DNA from: JACPUW01 sp049115495
GTDB lineage: Bacteria > Bacteroidota > Bacteroidia > CAILMK01 > JACPUW01
Assembly (NCBI GenBank): GCA_049115495.1
Contig: JAGDZV010000011.1
Span: forward strand, 248,001-312,000
DNA: 64,000 nucleotides
Reading direction: 5' to 3'
The position numbers were made by a program, and so were the translations under genes. The notes under the pieces are model-generated. The model did not search any database, had not been told where the DNA came from, and saw only the letters and a list, made by a program, of their open reading frames with translations. Each line of letters begins with the position of its first letter. Position 1 is the stretch's first letter. This document shows, in pieces, positions 18,381 to 27,184 of this stretch.

Positions 18381-18419
18381 AAAAAGCCCCTTGGTCAAAG
18401 TGCTAAGGGGCTTTTTTTC
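18381..18419 (+). terminator. Rho-independent terminator
   Basis: Stem AAGCCCCTT / AAGGGGCTT with a 12-base loop, preceded by A-rich sequence and followed by seven T residues, 26 bp after the SnoaL-like gene stop. GC-rich stem and T-tail are classical. Confidence 0.9.
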
Positions 18420-18555
18420 TTTTTATTGTCTAGTCCTTCAATAGTGTTACACAAAAAGTGACGTTATGAGTAAAGGAAAAGAAATTGCTCCTTTTCCCAG
18501 AGAAGGCTTAAGGATGGCTTTCCCTAAACGAGTTTTTTAGGGCGAATTGAAATGG

Positions 18556-19230
18556 CTATTTAAACTTTTCTAAATGCAATTCGGCTTTCTTAACTGACTT
18601 TTTTTGTTTTTCGATTGTCTCTTCTGTTTTGCCTTGTGCTACTACGTTTTCTTCAATTTTTTCTTTCATATCAGCAATTAGCTTCTCAGCATCTTCAATT
18701 TTCTTCTCATAATTCTTTTTGTCTTTTTCAAGGTTTTTTAAATCCTTTTCAAATCCAGAAAGCTTTTTTTCTTCTTCTTTAAGAACATCTTCAGCATGAT
18801 TTTTTGCCGTAACTATAGCGTAGTTATCTACTATCTCTTTTGCACTATTGGCTGTAGTCTTGTTGTTTGAAGATGAAATAAAACCATTGCCCGTATCAAA
18901 CCAAAAAGTAGCTTTTGTTCTAAGCTCAGTTCCTTCACCAAACTCTTCGAATTTAGCATAGGCAGTAACCGTAGTGGTGCTTAGGCTAGGCATCTCGGCA
19001 CCGGTTAAAACCCATTCTTTTTCTTTGCGCTCATATGATATTTTGCCCTTATATGTTTTTGAAAATTTCTTCCAATTGTCTTCAGCCGTTTTGGCATCAA
19101 TATTGGGTAACTCAACCCTAAATGAGTTCATAGCACCTTGGCTCATATTTCTTTTGTCTTCGTTAACCATTACTTGCGCAAGCGCATTTTGTAGCCATAG
19201 CGTACTTATTATCAAAATTAAATACCTCAT
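18556..19230 (-). CDS. Secreted coiled-coil protein
   Basis: 224 residues. Signal peptide (1-18, ends ALAQ). A compact N-terminal domain (20-130) includes KKFSKTYKGKISYERKEKEW. A long charged helix from about 135 onward (EEEKKLSGFEKDLKNLEKDK and beyond) is a probable coiled coil to the C-terminus. No family is recognised, though such proteins are common in Bacteroidota. Probably periplasmic. Convergent with the SnoaL-like gene, with the terminator between. Confidence 0.65.
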   Translation of the reverse strand: MRYLILIISTLWLQNALAQVMVNEDKRNMSQGAMNSFRVELPNIDAKTAEDNWKKFSKTYKGKISYERKEKEWVLTGAEMPSLSTTTVTAYAKFEEFGEGTELRTKATFWFDTGNGFISSSNNKTTANSAKEIVDNYAIVTAKNHAEDVLKEEEKKLSGFEKDLKNLEKDKKNYEKKIEDAEKLIADMKEKIEENVVAQGKTEETIEKQKKSVKKAELHLEKFK

Positions 19231-19612
19231 AATTTCCTTTACTTAATGTGTTTCTTAATATCAATAATACGGTAAAAAGGTCTTGATTTTGCCAAAAGGT
19301 AACTTCTTGAGAATTGAAGGCGATTTTTTTCCTTCATTTGAGCGTTTGCTTATGCCAAGGATTATAAAGGTGCAGGCATTGGAATTGCCCACGGTAAAAA
19401 ATAGTGTCAATGTATAAAGGAAACAGATGGCTAAAATCCGAAGAAGACCATGGCACAATGGTTATTTTAGATATTCTTAATCAAGTTGAAAAGCCTATTT
19501 CAGAATTGAATATGCACTTACTTAGTGCATAGGTTTAATGTCACTTATCAAGGTTTAGCCCTACAGTTTAGACTCTTTTTTTTGCTGAAATGTAGATCTA
19601 GAATTTAAAATT
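19231..19612. other. Long intergenic region with possible decayed coding sequence
   Basis: A 382-bp gap. On the plus strand two adjoining short frames have a protein-like composition. The first (19268-19417) lacks a start and includes FLRIEGDFFPSFERLLMP. The second (19410-19532, 40 codons from an ATG) includes WLKSEEDHGTMVILDILNQ. They may be remnants of one older gene, but no family is recognised and chance is possible. An overlapping reverse 65-codon frame (19261-19458) is judged a shadow. Confidence 0.3.
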
Positions 19613-20017
19613 TTAAACTGCTTTTTCTTTTGATAATTTCACAATTATTATTGTGGCAACAGCAGCTTCTAAAATGCTTAATGGAATAGCAAAGTATAAA
19701 ATACCAAAAGGCAATACACTCATATTACCCACTACTAGCCACATAAGTACAAATCCAACAAACCAAGAAAATATTATCGTTTGCGTTGAAGTGAATTTTC
19801 TTGAAATGATAAATATGGTGATGGCATAGCAAAGCGACCAAATTCCCCAAACGGCACCGTTTATTGGTTCTTCGGGAAAAGTTAAGCCCAACTTTTCATA
19901 ATGATTGATCCACTGCCTGTGCAGGAGAATAGAGTTACGAATAAACTCAGATGCACTTATCCAAAGCGTGGCCAATAAAATGGGCAAAAAGGTTTTCTTG
20001 AAAAAATTCATTCTCAA
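19613..20017 (-). CDS. Four-helix integral membrane protein, unknown
   Basis: 134 residues with four hydrophobic segments (about 8-25, 52-70, 78-98 and 103-125) and few charged residues between them. Contains ASEFIRNSILLHRQWINHYE and GAVWGIWSLCYAITIFIISR. No family is recognised with confidence. It is 48 bp downstream of the TfoX-like gene on the same strand and may share its transcript. Confidence 0.55.
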   Translation of the reverse strand: MRMNFFKKTFLPILLATLWISASEFIRNSILLHRQWINHYEKLGLTFPEEPINGAVWGIWSLCYAITIFIISRKFTSTQTIIFSWFVGFVLMWLVVGNMSVLPFGILYFAIPLSILEAAVATIIIVKLSKEKAV

Positions 20018-20065
20018 TTGCTTTTACTTTAGTATCACCTTAGTTAATACTAAGCTACCATTTAT

Positions 20066-20407
20066 TTAGCTGATTTCTTTATTAAAATATAGCGCTTTGT
20101 CAATCCAAAAGTCAAGATCTTCATCAAAGTCAAAGCCCTCAGGTGCAATAAATAGAAAACCCCGCATTACGCTTCCGGTAAAATCCATTTCTCTGCTACC
20201 TTTCTTAAAGATCAATTGCTTATGTGAAGCTTTGCCAACTCTAACCATTAGACGGTCTTGGCCTGATTTTTTATCAATGTCTAAACCTATACACATTTTG
20301 TTATTGACCATAAAAATCAGACCTCCCATCATTTTCTTTTCTTCGGTAACATTTGCTTTAGTCAATCGCTGTCTAATACGATCGGCTTGGTGGTCAGAAT
20401 ACGCCAT
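20066..20407 (-). CDS. TfoX/Sxy N-terminal domain protein
   Basis: 113 residues. The KMMGGLIFMVNNKMCIGLDI core, DRLMVRVGKA and a terminal aromatic/acidic helix match the stand-alone TfoX_N domain. Full-length TfoX/Sxy controls competence in gammaproteobacteria, but single-domain homologues such as this are widespread and have no established role. Not to be read as evidence of natural competence. Confidence 0.82.
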   Translation of the reverse strand: MAYSDHQADRIRQRLTKANVTEEKKMMGGLIFMVNNKMCIGLDIDKKSGQDRLMVRVGKASHKQLIFKKGSREMDFTGSVMRGFLFIAPEGFDFDEDLDFWIDKALYFNKEIS

Positions 20408-20491
20408 GGTTGTAAATGCTAATCAGAAAACTAATATAGCTAATGATGAGCTATTGTAAAAAATTAACTAAAACGCAACGCTTTTTAACGA

Positions 20492-22102
20492 CTAAATTCC
20501 TGAGAATGGTATCCCCGTAAATTGATGCATTTTATAATCTAGTGTTGTTAGGTCGTTTGAGTTGAATTTGTTAAAGTCATCATGTCCGCAAGATCTGGCT
20601 ACTACTTTCATTAAATCAGTACTGGCACTAAAGAAATTGTGCAGCTGCTTAGCCGATTGCTCAATAATTATTCTTTGTCGTAAGCTTTCTTTTTGTGTGG
20701 CAATACCTACAGGACAGTTGTTTGAGCTACATGCTCTCATACCCAAACATCCAATGGCCTGTAAAGCAGAGTTTGAAACCGCAATGGCATCAGCACCCAT
20801 CATCATGGCCTTTGCAAAATCTTCAGCAACTCTTAATCCACCCGTAATAACCAAGCTCACACCCTTGGCTCCAACTTTATCCAAATGTTTACGGGCTCTT
20901 GCCAGTGCCGGAATAGTTGGCACATTTATATTATTTCTCAAAATAGTTGGGGCAGAACCTGTTCCACCGCCACGGCCATCTAAAATAATGTAGTCAACAC
21001 CTACCGCAAGGGCAAAATCTATATCAGCTTCAATATGGCTTGCCGCTAGTTTAAATCCTACAGGAATTCCACCTGTTTGGGCTCTTACTTCTTCAGCCAT
21101 TTTTTTGAAATCTTCAACTGATTTCATATCAGGAAATGCAGCCGGAGAAATGGCTGTTTCACCAACATTAAGTCCACGTACTTCAGCAATCTCTTCGGTT
21201 ACTTTATGACCTGGAAGGTGACCCCCAGTACCAGTTTTTGCTCCTTGACCGGCTTTAAAATGAAAAGCTTGTGCTTTCTTTACCTTGTCCCAAGAGAAAC
21301 CGAATTTGCCAGAAGCCAACTCATATAAGTACCTAGAGTTGCTCTCTTGCTCTTGTGGAAGCATGCCACCTTCTCCACTACAAATTCCGGTACCGGCTAG
21401 CTCGGCTCCTTTTGATAGTGAGATCTTAGCTTCTCTTGATAGCGCACCAAAACTCATATCAGAAACAAAAATTGGAATATCTAATTGTAGTGGCTTTTTG
21501 GCATTAGGGCCAATAACTACCGATGTGGCCACTGGCTCGTCATCTAAGAGCGGTCTGCTTGCCAACTGTGCTGGTAAGAATTGTATGTCTTCCCATTTAG
21601 GAAGCAAATTTCTATCAACTCCCATGGCTTCTGAAGGGCCATGGTGTCCGTAGTTTTTAAGACCATTTTGTGCAAGCTCCTTTATGTAGCCTGTATAAGG
21701 CTCTGTGCTTTCTGGGTGGGTATCTGCGTATTGTCCCAAGTATTCATCTCCATTGAAAGGCTGTGGATTTTCAACCAAAAAGGCGTTGATCTCATCTTCA
21801 TCTACCCAAACAATTCCATCTTTAATTTCAGATTTGAATTTGTGTAGTATTTCAGAATTATTGTACTCGGAAACCCCAGTATCATATCTATAATCCCAAC
21901 CATGAACTCCGCATATCAAATTATGTCCATCAATATGTCCATCAGACATTAAGGCTCCGCGGTGAAGGCAACGGCCATAAAGAACAGAAATTTCATTCCC
22001 GTTTTCGTATAAAACTGAGACCAAATCAAGGCCATTTATTTGATGATGTGTAGGTTGTTTTTCTTTTAGGTCCGCCAGTTTACAGAGTTGAATTAGTTTC
22101 AT
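20492..22102 (-). CDS. Rieske [2Fe-2S] and glutamate synthase-type FMN domain fusion
   Basis: 536 residues. N-terminal Rieske domain: CLH (45-47) and CGVH (64-67) supply the two Cys/two His ligands. After about residue 150 comes a GltB-type FMN barrel: FVSDMSFGALS, GICSGEGGM, FKAGQGAKTGTGGHLPG, YIILDGRGGGTGSAP and VITGGLRVAEDF. A three-cysteine [3Fe-4S] motif (Cys452, 458, 463; CLGMRACSSNNCPVG) completes it. There is no glutaminase domain, so it is not a complete glutamate synthase; a Rieske-fed oxidoreductase is likely. Cytoplasmic. Last gene of the HxlR-headed leftward cluster, 48 bp from the barrel gene. Confidence 0.87.
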   Translation of the reverse strand: MKLIQLCKLADLKEKQPTHHQINGLDLVSVLYENGNEISVLYGRCLHRGALMSDGHIDGHNLICGVHGWDYRYDTGVSEYNNSEILHKFKSEIKDGIVWVDEDEINAFLVENPQPFNGDEYLGQYADTHPESTEPYTGYIKELAQNGLKNYGHHGPSEAMGVDRNLLPKWEDIQFLPAQLASRPLLDDEPVATSVVIGPNAKKPLQLDIPIFVSDMSFGALSREAKISLSKGAELAGTGICSGEGGMLPQEQESNSRYLYELASGKFGFSWDKVKKAQAFHFKAGQGAKTGTGGHLPGHKVTEEIAEVRGLNVGETAISPAAFPDMKSVEDFKKMAEEVRAQTGGIPVGFKLAASHIEADIDFALAVGVDYIILDGRGGGTGSAPTILRNNINVPTIPALARARKHLDKVGAKGVSLVITGGLRVAEDFAKAMMMGADAIAVSNSALQAIGCLGMRACSSNNCPVGIATQKESLRQRIIIEQSAKQLHNFFSASTDLMKVVARSCGHDDFNKFNSNDLTTLDYKMHQFTGIPFSGI

Positions 22103-22150
22103 GAGTTATAATTATTGGTTATTATATTTAGTTTTAGTGTTGAAATATTA

Positions 22151-22930
22151 TTAGGAGTTCGAAAGGTTCAATTTTACGTTGAACATGAGTAAATCATTGA
22201 TATTGGGAAGGTCTACAAGATGCACATTTCTTATTCTATAATCGTAATTCACTCCAAATGAAAATCGTTTGCTTAAAGGTACACTTAATCCTGAAGTCAA
22301 CCAAAATGAGAAATCTTTTGATTCTTCAAAAGATTGAACATAGGATAGATTATAGTTGATCAGAATTTTGTTCTTACCAATTTTGTGTTTTCCTGAAATA
22401 TTTGCAAATCCCAGAGTGAAATCTCTTTGAGATGAAACCAATGGGCTATTCACAAATGTTTCATCGGTATAATTACTCAATTCATACCCTGCCCCAAGTA
22501 CAAATGAGAAATCTTGGTATTGTTTAAACGGAAGAATTCTAAGCCCCGCTAAGGCTCTGTTGCTATGGTTAATCCTATACAGTACATTCTTAAAGTAATT
22601 ATGTGCAATTGATGGCAGAATTCTAGATGTTGATTTCATTTTAAACATCATAATAGTTCTGAAATGCCAATCATCTGCTAGGTTAAAATCGTTTGCTTCA
22701 GTGTAGGTGTAGCTTGATAAATTGGTGACAATTAATTTCTTTGTTTCTAAATGATTGTTGGCTGTAACTCTTAGTGATGTTTGAGAAAATACACCGCGTT
22801 TTCTTTGACCACTAACTTGAAAATCAACAGCGTATTTCAAAGTGTCAGATTCTTGTGCCAGAGTATCAGTAATGGTTAATAGCACCATTATGAAAACAAG
22901 CAAGACATTCACATTTGATTTTACTTTCAT
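22151..22930 (-). CDS. Outer-membrane beta-barrel-like protein, unknown
   Basis: 259 residues. Signal peptide (ends TLAQ), then repeated amphipathic strands: FSQTSLRVTANNHL, LAGLRILPFK, FSFVLGAGYEL, FTLGFANISGKHK, FWLTSGLSVPLS, FSFGVNYDYRIRN and terminal LMFNVKLNLSNS. No family recognised. It lies 36 bp from the Ig-like gene and 48 bp from the Rieske fusion, all leftward. It may form a pore or an anchor for the surface proteins encoded alongside. Confidence 0.58.
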   Translation of the reverse strand: MKVKSNVNVLLVFIMVLLTITDTLAQESDTLKYAVDFQVSGQRKRGVFSQTSLRVTANNHLETKKLIVTNLSSYTYTEANDFNLADDWHFRTIMMFKMKSTSRILPSIAHNYFKNVLYRINHSNRALAGLRILPFKQYQDFSFVLGAGYELSNYTDETFVNSPLVSSQRDFTLGFANISGKHKIGKNKILINYNLSYVQSFEESKDFSFWLTSGLSVPLSKRFSFGVNYDYRIRNVHLVDLPNINDLLMFNVKLNLSNS

Positions 22931-22966
22931 GATTACAGGTTTGGTTGAATTGATTTTCGCTTACAC

Positions 22967-24076
22967 TCAAATCGTAATTCGTCTAATTACTTCTCTTACA
23001 TTATTATTCCCAGTTCCTAATTTTTGATCTAATAAGTTATTCAAATTGTTACCAGCAACATCTTCAAAATTGGCATCAATAATTATTTGATAATTTCCTT
23101 GGTTCCATTGCTTTTCAGGTATGAAGTGTGCTGATTTTTCATTTGATGATATTTCCCAATGTCCTGTAATTATATTCTCTGCCCAATCTTCCACCCTAAA
23201 CATTGAATGAATCAAAGCATGGTCAATAATTCTATCAAAATGAATCTTTAGCGTATCATAACTATTAGCATTGGGCTTTGATATTTCAAGTTCATTTACT
23301 CTAATATGTTCTCTATAAGCTTTGGCTACAGTAAACTCTTTAATTGTCTCAGTAGCTAGTTCTTGGCCATATACATCTTGCCAAGTTCCGAATACAATTA
23401 ACTTGTAACTGTTGCTTTCAAGTAATGCTGGGCCAAGCTCTACGTTAGTGGAAACTCCGCGTTTAATTCTCCCAGGGTCAAATAACAATGTTAAACGCTT
23501 GCCATCAGCGCTCCATAGTTCTTGTTTAAACTCCATAAAGGCATGGCTATCTATTTTTCCTGTAGCATCTTGTAATTGAATATGTTTTGATGCTTCGCCT
23601 TTCTTCATTGGCGTATTAAAATAGAAGTAAAAGCGCAACAAATTCTCGGGCAGCGCCTTTGCTAAAGGATACACGTTTAAAACGGAAGCTTCATTGTATT
23701 TCTCTTTTTCTTCAATTCGAAACTCTGCATAATTAAAACCACTTTCAGAGTCAACCGTTTTCGTTCTAACAACATATTCCAAACCTGACTCAAAAGGAAA
23801 ATAGGGTGAGAAGCTAAGATAGCTTCCTGTTACATTGAAATTGCCCTGAATAGGGTTTGAGTCATACTTTCCTGTTCTATTTTTCACAAATACAGACAAG
23901 TATTCGTAACCGTATTGATTGATATGAGGCTTAGTATAGTAAGAAAAATCAACTAAAACACTTTCATTCGCGACTTCAGGAAAAATAATTTTTGGAGTAA
24001 TTTGAGAAAAAACACTAGTTGTTGAAATCATAATGAGATAAATGGTTATATAAAAGCTGTTTTTCAATTTTAGCAC
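22967..24076 (-). CDS. Secreted protein with SbsA-type Ig-like domains
   Basis: 369 residues. Signal peptide ending near VFSQ. The centre has FYFYFNTPMKKGEASKHIQL, LWSADGKRLTLLFDPGRIKR and YKLIVFGTWQDVYGQEL, a pattern recurring in uncharacterised secreted proteins with bacterial Ig-like (Big_5/SbsA) folds. A second such unit (about 265-350) has LKIHFDRIIDHA and WNQGNYQIIIDANFEDVAGN. Probably a periplasmic or surface binding protein. A strong hairpin lies between this gene and the upstream propeller gene, so it may be expressed at a different level. Confidence 0.6.
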   Translation of the reverse strand: MLKLKNSFYITIYLIMISTTSVFSQITPKIIFPEVANESVLVDFSYYTKPHINQYGYEYLSVFVKNRTGKYDSNPIQGNFNVTGSYLSFSPYFPFESGLEYVVRTKTVDSESGFNYAEFRIEEKEKYNEASVLNVYPLAKALPENLLRFYFYFNTPMKKGEASKHIQLQDATGKIDSHAFMEFKQELWSADGKRLTLLFDPGRIKRGVSTNVELGPALLESNSYKLIVFGTWQDVYGQELATETIKEFTVAKAYREHIRVNELEISKPNANSYDTLKIHFDRIIDHALIHSMFRVEDWAENIITGHWEISSNEKSAHFIPEKQWNQGNYQIIIDANFEDVAGNNLNNLLDQKLGTGNNNVREVIRRITI

Positions 24077-24134
24077 TATCTATTATTCTTGGTTTGCTGA
24101 GGTTTCATTTATAATTGATCGAAATAGAATAAGG

Positions 24135-24186
24135 TAATTGAATGACACTTGAAACACTGTTTTAGGTGCTTCAAGTGCTTCAATTA
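24135..24186 (-). terminator. Intercistronic stem-loop (terminator or attenuator)
   Basis: On the minus strand, 7 bases after the stop of the propeller-1 gene. Arms pair TAATTGAA/TTCAATTA and CACTTGAA/TTCAAGTG with a 3:1 internal bulge and a 16-base loop. No T-run follows, so it may be a weak terminator or an mRNA 3'-end stabiliser, not a full stop. Confidence 0.5.
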
Positions 24187-24193
24187 GTTACTT

Positions 24194-25387
24194 CTATTTT
24201 TGAACTGGTACGTCATGTTCACCCACTATATTGTGTAGTCTGAATGGAACAAACGTATTCAAGCTAATTAGGTCTAGATTGCCTGTTTCAAAGTCTCTGT
24301 TGAGCGAAATAAATTTTGACTCGTTGAGTAAATCAATACGAAGAGATGAGCCTGTAAACATTACTGCCTTTCCCACAGGGCCATAAGGCATAATCGGGTT
24401 TATGTCCAATTTAGGTCCTCGTTTAAAATCCGATTTTGTTACTCCCTTGGCTCCATTTAGTCCTTTTACTGGTATAACCATTGGACTTCTGCTATTGTTA
24501 GTCACAAAAAGCATTTCTTCGCCTTTAAGACTAAAAGGCACCATATCAATAGGTTGGCCATTTCCCATATCGCCGAGAGTTTTTGCCTTTACTTTTTCGC
24601 CATTTTTCAAGTCTTTTAATGGAATTAAAACCAACGGGCTGCAAGTATATGCTGCTACCAACTGATCAATTCCATCTATGGTTTTAACTGCCATAGAACG
24701 TATAGGGGCTCTTGATTCGTAATTATCATGCACAATATGATACATTTCAATATTGCTTATGCTTTCGGTTCCATTAAAAGGGTATGGAATTCTCCTAAGC
24801 ACAGAACAGAACTCTTCATTACTAATTCCTGCCACAAACAATTCTCCATTATAATATTCCATAGCAACAATAGCTAAAGTGCGAAGCGAACGTTTAGACT
24901 TAGCGATTTCTTTTGGAGTAGGTGGGGATCCTGCTGTACCACGTAAACCAACATTTTTTTCAGCATCTGGAAGCTTAGAAAGTGATTGTGACGTAGCGGA
25001 AATTTTAGATAAGTCAATGGTTACTATTTGGTTTTTGGCTGTTACTTTCATTAATGCAGGTAATGCTTCAAGGCCGTGTCCACGTGTTACTGATAAGTAA
25101 ACTTCACCACTTTTTGGGTGTACTGCAATGTCATTGATATTTACATTGCCCTGGGCCGTTCCTATAACAGCAGATACTTGAGCATCTACATTATAAATAT
25201 TAATTTCAAAATCATTTTCTTTTTGATCTTCACTGGTAAAATCTAATGCATGAATGTATCCTGAGTTGTTATCCCCAACGAATAGTATTCCTTCATCATT
25301 AAACTCCATTATACCCAATGATTCAATTTTTTGACCATTTGCTAATGTAATTCCAAGTGATAGGGCTGTCATAATCAAATATTTCAT
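24194..25387 (-). CDS. Propeller-like exported protein, paralogue 1 of 3
   Basis: 397 residues with a signal peptide (ends LANGQ). Same layout as two genes upstream: GDNNSGYIHALDF, a conserved HPKSGEVYLSVTRGHG blade, ISNEEFCSVLRRIPYPF, YESRAPIRSM, YTCSPLVLIPL, LGDMGNGQPIDM, LFVTNNSRSPMVIP, and the terminal FRLHNIVGE. WD/YncE-like repeated strands suggest a beta-propeller. No enzyme motif is evident. Conserved cysteines occur in NEEFCS and AYTCSP. 4 bp from the PEBP gene; operon membership is clear. Function unknown. Confidence 0.65.
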   Translation of the reverse strand: MKYLIMTALSLGITLANGQKIESLGIMEFNDEGILFVGDNNSGYIHALDFTSEDQKENDFEINIYNVDAQVSAVIGTAQGNVNINDIAVHPKSGEVYLSVTRGHGLEALPALMKVTAKNQIVTIDLSKISATSQSLSKLPDAEKNVGLRGTAGSPPTPKEIAKSKRSLRTLAIVAMEYYNGELFVAGISNEEFCSVLRRIPYPFNGTESISNIEMYHIVHDNYESRAPIRSMAVKTIDGIDQLVAAYTCSPLVLIPLKDLKNGEKVKAKTLGDMGNGQPIDMVPFSLKGEEMLFVTNNSRSPMVIPVKGLNGAKGVTKSDFKRGPKLDINPIMPYGPVGKAVMFTGSSLRIDLLNESKFISLNRDFETGNLDLISLNTFVPFRLHNIVGEHDVPVQK

Positions 25388-25391
25388 TTCT

Positions 25392-25982
25392 CTATTTGCT
25401 AAAGGTTCCTACTAATTCTCCATATGCCAAAATATTGCCTTCCATTTTTTCTAATAACTCTTTTCTTGTAGGATTTGTTAGATCTAATGAAGGCACAGAT
25501 AAAGCATAAATTCTGAAGTAATATTTATGGTTTCCAAATCCAGGGTCAGGCCCAACATATTCTTCTCCGCTGTAAATATTTAAGCCAAAATCTATTCCTT
25601 CATTTTTCAAATCATCAAGCGATACAGCCTTATCAAAGTGGTCCATTTTAGGGTCAATATTAAAAAGAACCCAGTGGTCAATGGTCATTAACTTAATGGT
25701 TGGTGAAGGCCCATCGTAATCTGCAATTGTAAAGGCCAGAGACTTAGTTTCTGGTGGCAGATTATCCCAAAATAAAGATGGAGATAAGCTTTCTCCTAGG
25801 GCTGTAAATTCGGCTGGAATAGCACCATTTGATTCAAAATCATCTGACCAAAGATTTATACTCTGCTCAAGACTATCATGGTAATCTTGCTCACCACTTT
25901 GATCCATGCTCACAAATACAAGTCTTGCCACAAATAATATGATGATTAAACTTGGTACTGCGATTAAAATTTTCTTTAACAT
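25392..25982 (-). CDS. PEBP/YbhB-family protein, membrane anchored
   Basis: 196 residues. A hydrophobic N-terminal helix (5-27) is a signal or anchor. The domain carries the phosphatidylethanolamine-binding protein signatures SPSLFWDNLPPETKSLAFTI, DYDGPSPT, DHWVLFNI and a C-terminal HKYYFRIYALSV strand. Bacterial members (YbhB/YbcL) bind small anionic or lipid ligands; some YbcL proteins modulate host signalling. It is inserted between propeller paralogues 2 and 1 with gaps of 2 and 4 bp, so the products are probably co-translated and may act together in the envelope. Confidence 0.88.
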   Translation of the reverse strand: MLKKILIAVPSLIIILFVARLVFVSMDQSGEQDYHDSLEQSINLWSDDFESNGAIPAEFTALGESLSPSLFWDNLPPETKSLAFTIADYDGPSPTIKLMTIDHWVLFNIDPKMDHFDKAVSLDDLKNEGIDFGLNIYSGEEYVGPDPGFGNHKYYFRIYALSVPSLDLTNPTRKELLEKMEGNILAYGELVGTFSK

Positions 25983-25984
25983 TT

Positions 25985-27184
25985 TTACTTTATTAGTTTA
26001 AAAATTAGCTTTTTAAGTGGATTTATAACCTTGCTCCATTTATTAGGCATATCACCTTGGCCAATAATGTTATGAAGCCTGAAAGGATATTTAGTAGATA
26101 CTGTTTCAAGGTCCAAGTTTCCGGTTTCAAAATCTCTGTTTATAGAGATGAATTGATTTTGATTTAGTAAATCAATATGTAGGGCAGCGCCTGAAAACAT
26201 TACGGCTTTACCCATAGGACCGTAAGGCATAATTGGATCAATATCGAGTTTTGGGCCACGCTCAAAGTCTTTGTCAGTAACCACCTTAGCACTATTAAGC
26301 CCACTAACAGGAATCACTAACGGACTTCTGCTATTATTGGTGACAAAGAGCATTTCTTCTCTATTAACCTGGAATGGTACCATGTCAATTGGTTGTCCAT
26401 TTCCCATGTCGCCAATGGTTCTTGCTTTCACCTTTGCATTATCTTTTAATTTATCTAAGGGAATTAATACCATTGGGCTACAGGTATAAGCAGCAATGAG
26501 TTGATCTTTTCCGTCAATTTCTTTTACTACCATAGCCCTAATTGGTGCTCGGGATTCGTAATTATCATGGGTAATATGGTACATTTCGATATTACTCATG
26601 CTTTCATTTCCAGTGAATGGAAATGGTATTCTACGCAATACCGAGCAAAACTCTTCATTGCTAATACCTGAGATAAAAAGCTCACCTTCATAGTACTCAA
26701 TGGCAACTATAGAAAGGGTTCGCAATGATTGTTTTGATTTGGTAATTTCTTTTTGAGTAGGTGGCGAACCTGCTGTGCCACGCAATACTACTTTTTTATT
26801 TGAGTCAGGTAGTTTAGGCAGTGTTTGAGAAGTGATTTTTAGTGACGAGAGTTCTACTACATGTATTTGACTTTCAGCATCTACTTTAACGAGTACAGGT
26901 AATACATCTGCTCCTACTCCCCTTGAAACGGAAATGTAAACTTCGCCGCTTTTTGGATGTACTGCCAAATCATTTAGCTGAATATTGCTTCTTGCAGTAC
27001 CTATAACTTTAGCAATTTGCTCGTCTACTTCATAAACATTTATCTCAAATGTTCTTTTGTTTTTAGGTACGTTGCATAAATCAATCGCAAGAATTGAACC
27101 TGTAATGTTATCGCCAGCAAACAAAAAGCCTTCAACGCTAAAGGTCAATACCCCAAGTGCCTTAATATCGGTTGACTCAGTCAT
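25985..27184 (-). CDS. Propeller-like protein, paralogue 2 of 3, lacking a signal peptide
   Basis: 399 residues. Colinear with paralogues 1 and 3 (GDNITGSILAIDL, HPKSGEVYISVSRGVG, ISNEEFCSVLRRIPFPF, YTCSPMVLIPL, LGDMG-like IGDMGNGQPIDM, FRLHNIIGQ), but it begins MTESTDIKALGVLTFSVEGF with no hydrophobic export signal. Its ATG overlaps the stop of paralogue 3 (TAATG), which fixes the start and implies coupled translation. It also carries an extra basic C-terminal tail (WSKVINPLKKLIFKLIK). Either this copy stays in the cytoplasm or it lost its signal. Function unknown. Confidence 0.65.
   Translation of the reverse strand: MTESTDIKALGVLTFSVEGFLFAGDNITGSILAIDLCNVPKNKRTFEINVYEVDEQIAKVIGTARSNIQLNDLAVHPKSGEVYISVSRGVGADVLPVLVKVDAESQIHVVELSSLKITSQTLPKLPDSNKKVVLRGTAGSPPTQKEITKSKQSLRTLSIVAIEYYEGELFISGISNEEFCSVLRRIPFPFTGNESMSNIEMYHITHDNYESRAPIRAMVVKEIDGKDQLIAAYTCSPMVLIPLDKLKDNAKVKARTIGDMGNGQPIDMVPFQVNREEMLFVTNNSRSPLVIPVSGLNSAKVVTDKDFERGPKLDIDPIMPYGPMGKAVMFSGAALHIDLLNQNQFISINRDFETGNLDLETVSTKYPFRLHNIIGQGDMPNKWSKVINPLKKLIFKLIK

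Noticed and set aside
18522..18542. CCCTAAA / TTTAGGG hairpin near the coiled-coil gene end
   Set aside because: Seven pairs, no T-run on the relevant strand, and a better terminator lies 100 bp away.
20066..20407. TfoX-domain protein as evidence for natural competence
   Set aside because: Single-domain TfoX_N homologues are widespread outside competent bacteria, and no com genes are present here.
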